NCBI GenBank assembly: GCA_000383355.1 | Contig: KB911102.1 | Location: 137,282-201,281, forward strand | Reading direction: 5' to 3' | Source of the DNA: Flavobacterium sp. SCGC AAA160-P02 | GTDB taxonomy: Bacteria > Bacteroidota > Bacteroidia > Flavobacteriales > Flavobacteriaceae | Length of the DNA: 64,000 nt | Part shown: piece by piece, positions 57,336 through 64,000 of the stretch | Numbering within the stretch: the first letter of the stretch is position 1 | How the letters are laid out: each line of letters starts with the position of its first letter | Program-made: the position numbers and the translations under genes | Notes under the pieces: model-generated | Seen by the model: the letters and a program-made list of their open reading frames with translations, nothing else | Database searches by the model: none | What the model was told of the DNA's origin: nothing

Positions 57336-59033
57336 TTAAGAAGTTATTTCTACAAACAAGCCTTCTGCTGTTTTTGAAACTTTAGCTACACTTTTTTTGG
57401 TTAAACCTTTGATGGTTTTATCCCATTTTTTATTGCTTAAGCCAGACAGATTTTTTAATTCGTTTAAGTCAATTTTTATAGCTTTCGTGATGATCGCTAA
57501 AACTGCTTTTTCTTCATCATTTAATTCAATAGAAGGCTTTTTTTGCTCTGGTCTCATTTGAGGGAAGAACAATACCTCTTGTATGGATTGATTGTTGGTT
57601 AAAAACATAATTAATCTGTCCATTCCTATACCCATTCCAGAGGTTGGAGGCATTCCGTATTCTAAGGCACGTAAAAAATCTTCATCTATAAATTCTGTAG
57701 CTTCATCATCTCCTTTTTGAGCTAATTTTAATTGATGTTCAAAACGTTCTCGCTGATCTATAGGATCATTTAATTCAGAATATGCATTGGCAATTTCTTT
57801 TCCACAAACCATCAATTCAAAACGCTCTGTTAGTTCTGGGTTGTCTCTGTGTTCTTTACAAAGTGGAGACATTTCCTTTGGATAGTCTGTAATATAGGTT
57901 GGCTGAATATAATTTCCTTCACATTTTTCTCCAAAAATTTCATCAATTAATTTTCCTTTCCCCATGGTCTCATCAACAGCAATATTCATTGATATTGCGG
58001 CGGCTCTAATTTCATCTTCGGTTTTTCCAGTAATGTCAAAACCTGTAAAATGTTTAATAGAGTCTGTCATAGTAACTCTTGCGTATGGTGCCTTAAAATT
58101 AATTTTATGGTCACCAAAAGTAGCTTCAGAAGTTCCGTTCACGGCAATGGCACAATATTCTAATAATTGTTCTGCAAATTCCATCATCCAGTTATAATCT
58201 TTGTAAGAAACATAGATTTCCATGGCTGTAAATTCTGGGTTGTGAGTTCTGTCCATGCCTTCATTCCTGAAGTTTTTAGAGAATTCATACACTCCATCAA
58301 AACCACCTACAATTAATCTTTTTAGGTATAATTCATTAGCTATTCTCATATATAGAGGAATGTCTAAAGAATTGTGATGTGTTGTAAAAGGTCTTGCAGC
58401 TGCACCTCCAGGAATAGGTTGTAAAATAGGTGTTTCTACTTCAAAATAACCAGCTTCATTAAAGAAGTTACGCATGGCATTAAAAAGTTTTGTTCTTTTT
58501 ACAAAAACTTCTTTCACATGAGGGTTAACTACCAAATCTGCATACCGTTGTCTATATCGTAGTTCAGGATCTGTAAATGCATCATAGGTAATACCATCCT
58601 TTACTTTAGGAATTGGTAATGGCTTTAATGATTTAGAGAGTAATGTAAACTCTTTTACCATAACTGTTTTTTCGCCAACTTTAGTGGTGAAAAGAGTTCC
58701 AGTAATTCCAATAAAATCTCCTAAATCTAATAATTTTTTAAATACGGTATTATATAAAGATTTGTCTTCTCCAAGACAAATTTCATCTCTATTAAAATAA
58801 AGTTGAATTCTTCCTTCGCCATCTTGTAATTGGCCAAAAGAAGCTTTTCCTTGAATGTTTATAACCATTAAACGTCCAGCAATCACAACCTGTTTACCTT
58901 CCTCAAAGTTGTTTTTTATTTCCTTAGAATTAGCATCTACAGGAAATAAATCTGCAGGATACGGATTAATTCCTATTTCTCGTAATCTTGCTAGTTTTTC
59001 TCTACGTACAACTTCTTGTTCTGATAATTGCAT
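57336..59033 (-). CDS. lysS: Lysyl-tRNA synthetase, class II
   Basis: LysS charges tRNA-Lys. From the ATG at 59033 it has 565 residues, the usual size for Bacteroidota. It begins [14 protein letters not shown], with an OB-fold anticodon domain (about 45-150) and class II motifs: motif 2 [20 protein letters not shown] and motif 3 [17 protein letters not shown]-terminal extension of about 65 residues ([24 protein letters not shown] on) is found in this phylum. The frame stays open to 59084, but the -7 element at 59066-59073 lies inside that extension, so it is not translated. Confidence 0.95.
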   Translation of the reverse strand: MQLSEQEVVRREKLARLREIGINPYPADLFPVDANSKEIKNNFEEGKQVVIAGRLMVINIQGKASFGQLQDGEGRIQLYFNRDEICLGEDKSLYNTVFKKLLDLGDFIGITGTLFTTKVGEKTVMVKEFTLLSKSLKPLPIPKVKDGITYDAFTDPELRYRQRYADLVVNPHVKEVFVKRTKLFNAMRNFFNEAGYFEVETPILQPIPGGAAARPFTTHHNSLDIPLYMRIANELYLKRLIVGGFDGVYEFSKNFRNEGMDRTHNPEFTAMEIYVSYKDYNWMMEFAEQLLEYCAIAVNGTSEATFGDHKINFKAPYARVTMTDSIKHFTGFDITGKTEDEIRAAAISMNIAVDETMGKGKLIDEIFGEKCEGNYIQPTYITDYPKEMSPLCKEHRDNPELTERFELMVCGKEIANAYSELNDPIDQRERFEHQLKLAQKGDDEATEFIDEDFLRALEYGMPPTSGMGIGMDRLIMFLTNNQSIQEVLFFPQMRPEQKKPSIELNDEEKAVLAIITKAIKIDLNELKNLSGLSNKKWDKTIKGLTKKSVAKVSKTAEGLFVEITS

Positions 59034-59065
59034 TCTATTGTCTTTTCTAAAATGATTATAAGCTG

Positions 59066-59073
59066 CAAAGATA
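59066..59073 (-). promoter_or_regulatory. -7 promoter element for lysS
   Basis: Minus-strand TATCTTTG, a fit to TAnnTTTG. The start of transcription would be near 59059, which decides for the ATG at 59033 over 59084. Confidence 0.55.
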
Positions 59074-59140
59074 GTGATTTGCAAAAAAGAACTTTGCAGT
59101 TAAAAAGGAAATAATGGTATTTTAAAATTAAAAAAATAAG

Positions 59141-59148
59141 TATATTTG
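59141..59148 (+). promoter_or_regulatory. -7 promoter element of the small-RNA candidate
   Basis: TATATTTG fits TAnnTTTG perfectly, on the plus strand, with no plus-strand gene for the next 740 bp. The expected transcription start is near 59155. Confidence 0.6.
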
Positions 59149-59154
59149 TGTGTT

Positions 59155-59258
59155 ATTTATTTATAAATAACGTGTTGTGTTGTTTTGGCACTTTCGTAAA
59201 AGTGTCTTGGTTTTGTTAACCAATGGAAAGCTTCCCTGAGATGGGTTGCTTTTTTTTT
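59155..59258 (+). ncRNA. Candidate structured small RNA
   Basis: This stretch has no open reading frame of note but strong local structure. A perfect palindrome GTTATTTAT-TT-ATAAATAAC lies at 59152-59171. A hairpin GGCACTTT/AAAGTGTC (59187-59194 and 59199-59206, with one G-T pair) has a CGTA loop. A hairpin TTGGTT/AACCAA lies at 59207-59223. A terminal stem AAGC-TT-CCC/GGG-TT-GCTT (59228-59251) is followed by a nine-base T-run (59250-59258). A perfect -7 box precedes it. Promoter, stems and terminator together suggest a transcript of about 100 nt. Its class is unknown; it does not look rod-shaped as 6S RNA would. It converges on the DUF456 gene and diverges from lysS. Confidence 0.55.
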
Positions 59259-59262
59259 GCTC

Positions 59263-59763
59263 TTAAAACAACAACAATTTCACCTCCCATATTTTTGAAA
59301 AAAACAATCCTGCAAAAATAATACTAACTATAAATTTTAATCCAGTAGAAAACAAAAAACCAATAAAAGAGCCAATGGCTGCTTTAAATGCTCTGTTAGA
59401 GTTTTGATTATCATGAATGAGCTCTCCAATAAATGCCCCAGTAAACGGGCCAATAATAATACCCAATGGCCCCAAGAAAATGAGTCCTAATAACAAACCT
59501 ACTGTAGTTCCAATAATTCCATATTTACTTCCACCAAATTTTTTTGTTCCTAAAGCAGGAATAATATAATCTAAAATATATACTACTACTGCAATCACTA
59601 GAGTGCTTAGTATAAAAGTCCAATTAAACGAAATGGCATTGGTAAAATGTATCAATAATAAACCCACCCAACTAGTGATAGGGCCAGGTAATATGGGTAC
59701 AAAAGCACCAATAATTCCTAAAATAATAAAAAAAGCGCCTAGTAGTAGTAATAAAATATCCAT
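59263..59763 (-). CDS. DUF456 small membrane protein
   Basis: The 166-residue, Gly/Ile/Leu-rich protein has about five transmembrane helices and the DUF456 signature IIGAFVPILPGPITSWVGLLLIHFT near the N-terminus. Glycine-rich GLLLGLIFLGPLGIIIGPFTGAFIGEL follows in the middle, with a conserved acidic residue. The family is glycine-zipper-like, and no function is established. It stands alone, convergent with the small-RNA candidate and divergent from blaI. Confidence 0.9.
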   Translation of the reverse strand: MDILLLLLGAFFIILGIIGAFVPILPGPITSWVGLLLIHFTNAISFNWTFILSTLVIAVVVYILDYIIPALGTKKFGGSKYGIIGTTVGLLLGLIFLGPLGIIIGPFTGAFIGELIHDNQNSNRAFKAAIGSFIGFLFSTGLKFIVSIIFAGLFFSKIWEVKLLLF

Positions 59764-59825
59764 GTATTTTACGTGTTGTTTATATATGACGATTTTTTTT
59801 TGTACTTGTTACAAATGGTATTTTT

Positions 59826-59890
59826 AACTAAATAGTTAGTTCAAACTAAATATTTAGTTATATTTGTCTTTTTAAACTAAAAACTTAGTT
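59826..59890 (+). promoter_or_regulatory. Three BlaI-type operator palindromes at the blaI promoter
   Basis: AACTAA-N4-TTAGTT occurs three times: 59826-59841, 59844-59859 (a perfect 16-bp palindrome) and 59875-59890. The second copy abuts the -7 box TATATTTG (59859-59866) and the third lies between it and the blaI ATG at 59896. This is the arrangement expected for autorepression of blaI-blaR1 by BlaI dimers. Confidence 0.8.
59859..59866 (+). promoter_or_regulatory. -7 promoter element for blaI-blaR1
   Basis: TATATTTG fits TAnnTTTG; its first base is the last of the central operator. Transcription would begin near 59873, just at the third operator. Confidence 0.65.
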
Positions 59891-59895
59891 GAAAT

Positions 59896-60267
59896 ATGAG
59901 CAAACAATTAACAAAAGCAGAAGAACAGATTATGCAGGTTTTGTGGGAACTAAATGAAGCTTCTGTTAAAGAAGTGATAGATAAATTACCAATCCCAAAA
60001 CCAGCCTACAATACTGTATCTACCATTATTAGAATTTTAGAAACTAAAGAATTTGTAGGGCATACCTCTGTAGGAAGAGGTTTTATTTACCATCCAATTA
60101 TTGCCAAGGAGAGTTATAGTAATGAGAGTTTACAAAAGCTTATGAATGGTTATTTTGAAGGCTCTTTTAATAGCATGGTGTCCTTTTTTGTAAAAAAGAA
60201 TAAGTTAGATATTTCGGAATTAGAGACAATTTTAAAAGAAATAAATAAAAAGAAAAGCAATGATTAA
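59896..60267 (+). CDS. BlaI/MecI/CopY-family transcriptional repressor
   Basis: The 123-residue winged-helix repressor starts with SKQLTKAEEQIMQVLWELNEASVKEVIDKL, the family's DNA-binding part (residues 1-70, with NTVSTIIRILETKEFVGHTSVGRGFIYHPI). A C-terminal dimer region follows (71-123), which is where the cognate metallopeptidase would cleave. It probably represses itself and the downstream M56 gene through three AACTAA-N4-TTAGTT palindromes. It overlaps the peptidase gene by 8 nt. A beta-lactamase gene is not nearby, so the regulated trait may be envelope stress in general. Confidence 0.93.
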   Translation: MSKQLTKAEEQIMQVLWELNEASVKEVIDKLPIPKPAYNTVSTIIRILETKEFVGHTSVGRGFIYHPIIAKESYSNESLQKLMNGYFEGSFNSMVSFFVKKNKLDISELETILKEINKKKSND

Positions 60268-61531
60268 TTATATAATTCAAGTAATGCTATTTCAATTACT
60301 ATTTTTAATAGTATATGATTTTGTGCTGAGCAAAGAAACCTTTTTCACTAAAAACAGATGGTATTTACTGATATCTGCAATTATGTCATTTTGTATTCCA
60401 TTCATACAAATACCCTCTTTTCAAAAAGTAGTTTCTAATGGTGTTCGTATTTTGTTGCCAGAGATTGTACTATCTCCACAAAACATGATAGAAAAAACTG
60501 AAGTATATCAAAACTTTAATGGTGGGTTAATTATTTTTTGGCTTGGGTTTTTATTTTTTTTAGTATTGTTCTCCTTCAAAGTATACAAGCTTTCAAGCTT
60601 AATTATAAAAAATTTTATTGAAAAAAAAGATAGCTACACTCTAATAACTCTTCCAAATTCTAAAAAAGCATTTTCTTTTTTCAATTATATTTTTTTAGGG
60701 GCTGATATCAACGAATTAGAAAAAGAAAAAATTATTTCTCATGAACTAATTCATTGTAAACAAAAACATTCTTTAGATCTGCTATTTTTTGAAAGTCTAA
60801 AGATTCTTATCTGGTTTAACCCGCTACTATACATCTATCAAAAAAGAATTGCAACCGTACATGAATATATTTCTGATGCTATAATTTTAAAATCTGCAGA
60901 CAAGAAATTGTATATGAATACCCTAGTAAATCAATTGTTTGACGTAGAGAACATCTCTTTCGTCAATCAATTTTATAAACATTCACAACTTAAAAAAAGA
61001 ATTATGATGATCACAAAAGAAAAATCCAACAAAATGAAGCAAATAAAGTATTTATTATTGGTTCCTATTTTAGCGAGTATGCTTTTTTACACAGCATGTA
61101 GCAATACTGAAAATAATGTTTTAGAGAAAAGGACTATTACAAAACAACAAATCCAGACTAAAAATGAAATAATCGAAAAAGAGGTAATTCCATTTACAAT
61201 GATAGACAAGGCGCCTACATTTCCTGGCTGCCCAGAAAATGATGAAAGCTGCTTTAACAAAAAAATGCAAAAACATTTTCAAAAAGAGTTTGATGCAGAA
61301 CTTCCTAATAGTTTGAAATTATCTCCAGGAAAGAAAAGAATTATTATGCTTTTTAAAATAAACAAAGAAGGAGCCATTACTGAAATTAAAGCAAAAGCAC
61401 CTCACCCAGCATTACAAGAAGAAGCTGTTAGAATAATAAAATTACTTCCAATAATGAAACCCGGTGAATTAAATGGTAAAAAGGTAACTGTTAAATACAC
61501 ATTACCAATGAGAATAGAAGTAGAAGCATAG
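60260..61531 (+). CDS. BlaR1-like M56 metallopeptidase with TonB-like C-terminus
   Basis: The 423-residue membrane protein has transmembrane helices near 1-20, 35-52 and 92-112, followed by the zinc peptidase motif H161-E-L-I-H165 and a conserved EYISDAI downstream. A further helix lies at about 268-282 (LLLVPILASMLFYTAC). The periplasmic C-terminal part (about 310-423) looks like a TonB C-terminal domain (KAPTFPGCPENDESCF, ..., VTVKYTLPMRIEVEA), not a penicillin-binding sensor. So the signal sensed may not be a beta-lactam. It is coupled to blaI by an 8-nt overlap. A terminator follows at 61614. Confidence 0.9.
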   Translation: MINYIIQVMLFQLLFLIVYDFVLSKETFFTKNRWYLLISAIMSFCIPFIQIPSFQKVVSNGVRILLPEIVLSPQNMIEKTEVYQNFNGGLIIFWLGFLFFLVLFSFKVYKLSSLIIKNFIEKKDSYTLITLPNSKKAFSFFNYIFLGADINELEKEKIISHELIHCKQKHSLDLLFFESLKILIWFNPLLYIYQKRIATVHEYISDAIILKSADKKLYMNTLVNQLFDVENISFVNQFYKHSQLKKRIMMITKEKSNKMKQIKYLLLVPILASMLFYTACSNTENNVLEKRTITKQQIQTKNEIIEKEVIPFTMIDKAPTFPGCPENDESCFNKKMQKHFQKEFDAELPNSLKLSPGKKRIIMLFKINKEGAITEIKAKAPHPALQEEAVRIIKLLPIMKPGELNGKKVTVKYTLPMRIEVEA

Positions 61532-61613
61532 TTGTGAAAAGGAACTTTAAAAAAAAATTGCTATTGAAAAGATTTTTATGTTCTAATATAAAAGACTTCT
61601 TTTACAAAAGGAT

Positions 61614-61642
61614 CCCATTCAAAATATTGAGTGGGTTTTTTT
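61614..61642 (+). terminator. Terminator after the blaI-blaR1 operon
   Basis: CCCATTC (61614-61620) pairs with GAGTGGG (61629-61635), with one T-G pair and an 8-nt loop, followed by a seven-base T-run (61636-61642), 83 bp after the peptidase stop. Confidence 0.75.
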
Positions 61643-61748
61643 ATAGACATTTTTTTAGTGATTGTAATAGGTTCTGCTAGAACACAACATCATGTTTTTA
61701 AAGTCATTATAATTGTGTAATTTCACACTAAACTTATTATCATTTAAA

Positions 61749-62219
61749 GTGCGCTATTTTTTATTCATATGTCTGATGATTTCTTTTACTTCTTGTGATT
61801 ATTTTTCATTCGAAAAAAACAAGAATTTAGAGAAAATAGATATGGATGTAGATTTTACATCAGTAGATTTTTCTCCTTCATTTAAAGTGTGTGATTCTCT
61901 TATTAATAAATTAAAAAAGACAGATTGTTTTAGAACAACCATGCATCAAGAAATCTATAAAAGTTTAGCTGAAAATTCTATACAGCTTAAAAAGGATGTA
62001 GATGAAACAATTGTTGTAGTTATTAAAATTCAAGCAGATAAACAGGTTGTATTAGCATCTATAAAAGCTTCAGATAGTTTATTAAAACATATCCCTAACT
62101 TAAAGAAAATGATTAAAAAAAGTATTGCTGATTTGCCAGACGTTTATCCTGCAATTAAAAGAGGCATTCCAGTAACTACCCAATATAAGTTACCCATAAG
62201 AATTAAACTAGAAAACTAG
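61749..62219 (+). CDS. Small lipoprotein resembling the TonB-like tail of BlaR1
   Basis: From the GTG at 61749 the product has 156 residues. A lipoprotein signal ends in FTSC (Cys16), which is why I prefer this start to the TTG at 61713. The mature part parallels the BlaR1 tail encoded just upstream: [21 protein letters not shown] versus FPGCPENDESCFNKKM, and [14 protein letters not shown] versus TVKYTLPMRIEVEA. It therefore looks like a stand-alone, divergent TonB-C-like domain, probably arising by duplication. It follows the terminator of blaI-blaR1, so is transcribed separately. Function unknown. Its TAG overlaps the obgE stop (CTAG). Confidence 0.72.
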   Translation: MRYFLFICLMISFTSCDYFSFEKNKNLEKIDMDVDFTSVDFSPSFKVCDSLINKLKKTDCFRTTMHQEIYKSLAENSIQLKKDVDETIVVVIKIQADKQVVLASIKASDSLLKHIPNLKKMIKKSIADLPDVYPAIKRGIPVTTQYKLPIRIKLEN

Positions 62220-63205
62220 TTTAGCATTTTCCAAAGCTGATCTTTTAACTCTTGCAAGCCAATTTGAGCTACCGATGAAAAGAATAAGAAAGGAACTCCG
62301 GAGGGCATCTCTTTTTTTATCTCTTCTTGTAACTCATCATCTAACATGTCTGATTTAGAAATAGCCAATAAACGTTCTTTATCTAATAACTCGGGATTGT
62401 GCTTCTTGAGTTCATTTAATAAAACTTCGTATTCTTTATTAATGTCATCACTGTCTGCTGGTATTAAAAAGAGTAAGGTAGAGTTACGTTCTATGTGACG
62501 CAAGAAACGGTGTCCTAGTCCTTTACCTTCTGCAGCTCCTTCAATAATTCCAGGAATATCTGCCATTACAAAACTCTTGTATTCTCTATAATCTACAATA
62601 CCTAGATTTGGTTTTAGGGTTGTAAACGCATAGTCGGCAATTTTTGGTTTTGCTGCAGTAATTACAGAAAGTAGTGTAGATTTTCCAGCATTAGGAAAAC
62701 CAACCAAACCAACATCTGCTAATAATTTTAATTCTATCTGATACCAGCCATCTAAGCCATCAACACCAGGTTGAGCGTATCTAGGTGTTTGATTTGTAGA
62801 CGATTTAAAATGCCAATTTCCACGACCACCCATACCACCTTCTAACAGAATTTTTTCTTCTCCGTTTTCAGTAATTTCAAAAATAATTTCACTGGTTTCG
62901 CTATCTCTTACAATAGTCCCTAGAGGTACATCTACATAAACATCTATCCCATCTTTTCCAGTACTTCTACTCTTACTTCCGTCTCCACCTTGTTCCGCTC
63001 TAAAATGTTTTTTAAATTTTAGATGAAATAATGTCCACATGTCTTTACTTCCACGTAGAATAATATGACCTCCACGGCCACCATCTCCACCATCTGGTCC
63101 TCCTTTGGTGATAAATTTTTCTCTGTGTAAGTGCGCAGAACCTCTACCGCCTTTTCCTGAGGAAGCATATACCTTTATGTAATCAACAAAGTTGCCTTCT
63201 GTCAT
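62216..63205 (-). CDS. obgE: GTPase ObgE/CgtA
   Basis: Obg is an essential GTPase linked with large ribosomal subunit maturation and stress signalling. The 329-residue product has the glycine-rich Obg fold (residues 1-158: [18 protein letters not shown]), then the G domain with [12 protein letters not shown] (G1), [25 protein letters not shown] (G3), SKSD (G4) and a closing [13 protein letters not shown] (G5). It lacks the extra C-terminal domain of some members. It starts 3 bp after adk. Confidence 0.96.
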   Translation of the reverse strand: MTEGNFVDYIKVYASSGKGGRGSAHLHREKFITKGGPDGGDGGRGGHIILRGSKDMWTLFHLKFKKHFRAEQGGDGSKSRSTGKDGIDVYVDVPLGTIVRDSETSEIIFEITENGEEKILLEGGMGGRGNWHFKSSTNQTPRYAQPGVDGLDGWYQIELKLLADVGLVGFPNAGKSTLLSVITAAKPKIADYAFTTLKPNLGIVDYREYKSFVMADIPGIIEGAAEGKGLGHRFLRHIERNSTLLFLIPADSDDINKEYEVLLNELKKHNPELLDKERLLAISKSDMLDDELQEEIKKEMPSGVPFLFFSSVAQIGLQELKDQLWKMLN

Positions 63206-63208
63206 AAT

Positions 63209-63781
63209 TTATAGTGTATCAAAAACTTTTGCTAAACGTTCTGTAATTTCTTGAATAGAACCTACTCCATTTACCCCAAAGTAGTTCCCTTTTGCTGCGT
63301 AATATTCTTTTAAAATAGCTGTTTTTGTATTGTATTCATTAAATCTATTCCTAATTTTACCTTCATCAGTGTCGTCTGCTCGGCCGCTAGTTTTACCACG
63401 CTCTAACAATCGTTCAACTAATAAATCTTCTGGTACTTCAAGGGCTACCATTCCATTAATCTTTTCTCCTTTGGTACTCAGAAAACCATCTAAAGCTTCT
63501 GCTTGAGATTGAGTTCTTGGAAATCCATCAAAAATAAAACCGTTAGCATCAGCATTTTTTTCAACCTCTGCTTCTAGCATATGAATGGTTACTTCATCAG
63601 GTACCAAATCACCCTTATCCATGTAGGTTTTAGCAAGAACACCCAGTTCAGTTTTATTCTTAATATTGTATCTAAAAACATCGCCTGTAGAGATGTGTAC
63701 TAGATGATATTTTCCTTTTAAACGGTCTGCTTGTGTTCCTTTTCCGGCACCTGGAGGTCCAAATAATACAATATTTTTCAT
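63209..63781 (-). CDS. adk: Adenylate kinase
   Basis: Adk catalyses ATP + AMP = 2 ADP. The 190-residue product has the P-loop FGPPGAGKGTQADRL (6-20), the AMP-binding HISTGDVFRYNIKNKTELG and FDGFPRTQSQAEAL, and LLERGKTSGRADDTDEGKIRNRF. The short lid lacks the long zinc-binding insertion, typical of the short-form enzyme. The start abuts the stop of hpt (no gap), and obgE follows after 3 bp. Confidence 0.96.
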   Translation of the reverse strand: MKNIVLFGPPGAGKGTQADRLKGKYHLVHISTGDVFRYNIKNKTELGVLAKTYMDKGDLVPDEVTIHMLEAEVEKNADANGFIFDGFPRTQSQAEALDGFLSTKGEKINGMVALEVPEDLLVERLLERGKTSGRADDTDEGKIRNRFNEYNTKTAILKEYYAAKGNYFGVNGVGSIQEITERLAKVFDTL

Positions 63782-64000
63782 TTATGTAGTTTCTGTTGTT
63801 AATTGGTAAACTGCTGGTAAATTTCTTCCTAAGCCGTTGTAGTCTAAGCCATAGCCTACAATAAACTTATCTTCAATACTTTTTCCGATATAATCTATCG
63901 GGAGCTCTTTTTTATACACATCTGGTTTAAAAAATAAGGTAGCAATTTTTAATTGCTTTACCTGCTTGTTTTTAAAACAGTCATAGATTTTGTGTAGGGT
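63782..64000 (-). CDS. hpt: Hypoxanthine phosphoribosyltransferase, C-terminal part (cut by window end)
   Basis: The last 72 residues of a purine phosphoribosyltransferase run off the right edge; the N-terminus and the PRPP-binding loop are outside the window. Visible are TLHKIYDCFKNKQV, ATLFFKPDVYKKEL, and the base-binding region DKFIVGYGLDYNGLGRNLPAVYQL, diagnostic of Hpt. It salvages hypoxanthine or guanine with PRPP. The TAA stop (63784-63782) directly adjoins the adk ATG, so the hpt-adk-obgE genes form an operon. Confidence 0.9.
   Translation of the reverse strand, partial: TLHKIYDCFKNKQVKQLKIATLFFKPDVYKKELPIDYIGKSIEDKFIVGYGLDYNGLGRNLPAVYQLTTETT

Noticed and set aside
59155..59258. 6S RNA identity for the small-RNA candidate
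   Set aside because: The stretch forms several separate short stems rather than one long stem with a central bubble; a known class could not be confirmed by eye.
61713..61748. TTG start for the small lipoprotein
   Set aside because: It would put 12 residues before the lipoprotein signal; the GTG at 61749 gives a normal signal length.

Overview
The window is AT-rich chromosomal DNA from a member of the Bacteroidota, almost certainly a marine-type Flavobacteriaceae; the genus cannot be resolved from this sequence alone. Three things point there: promoters of the type TTG-N(17-23)-TAnnTTTG (best at 4539-4570), general lack of Shine-Dalgarno sequences, and gene content (GH3-family acyl-amido synthetase, DUF2797, DUF456, VPS10/Asp-box secreted protein, FtsZ with a long C-terminal tail, PASTA-containing FtsI, BlaI/BlaR1 with a TonB-like tail). 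No tRNA, rRNA, CRISPR array, prophage or insertion sequence is seen.

Layout. 1-3.2 kb: secreted Asp-box propeller protein. 3.3-7.9 kb: aroA, queA, rlmN and a polyprenyl diphosphate synthase. 7.9-11.3 kb: GH3 protein, DUF2797 protein and a nitrilase. 11.3-18.8 kb: a minus-strand run holding an FAD oxidoreductase, a NapH/NosR-like polyferredoxin, two GT2 enzymes, a GT-C-type mannosyltransferase-like protein and a HAD phosphatase. 18.9-19.9 kb: GH113-like glycosidase. 19.9-25.5 kb: an arsenosugar biosynthesis cluster (ArsM, purine nucleoside phosphorylase, TIGR04282-type transferase, radical SAM ArsS, CMD-family peroxidase-like protein, DUF547 protein), followed by a sterol desaturase-family protein. 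25.5-36.5 kb: queuosine-precursor transporter, fabD, galE, DegT aminotransferase, penicillin acylase, nitroreductase, Gfo/Idh/MocA oxidoreductase, and the alpha/beta hydrolase-engB-rluA operon.

36.6-52.3 kb is a complete flavobacterial division and cell wall (dcw) cluster: mraZ-rsmH-ftsL-ftsI-murE-mraY-murD-ftsW-murG-murC-ftsQ-ftsA-ftsZ. It begins at a promoter carrying three 10-bp-phased MraZ boxes and ends at a strong terminator after ftsZ. murF and ddl are not in it.

52.3-64 kb: aminotransferase, fatty acid desaturase, rsmG, thioredoxin-like protein, GH130-like lipoprotein, lysS, DUF456 protein, blaI-blaR1 with three operator palindromes, a small lipoprotein resembling the BlaR1 tail, and the obgE-adk-hpt operon (hpt cut by the window end).

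The most interesting items are the arsenosugar cluster with its lipid-modifying neighbour, an unannotated small-RNA candidate between lysS and the DUF456 gene (about 59155-59258), the MraZ and BlaI operator arrays, and a short TGAGCGAAGTCGAAG-type repeat embedded in a glycosyltransferase gene.
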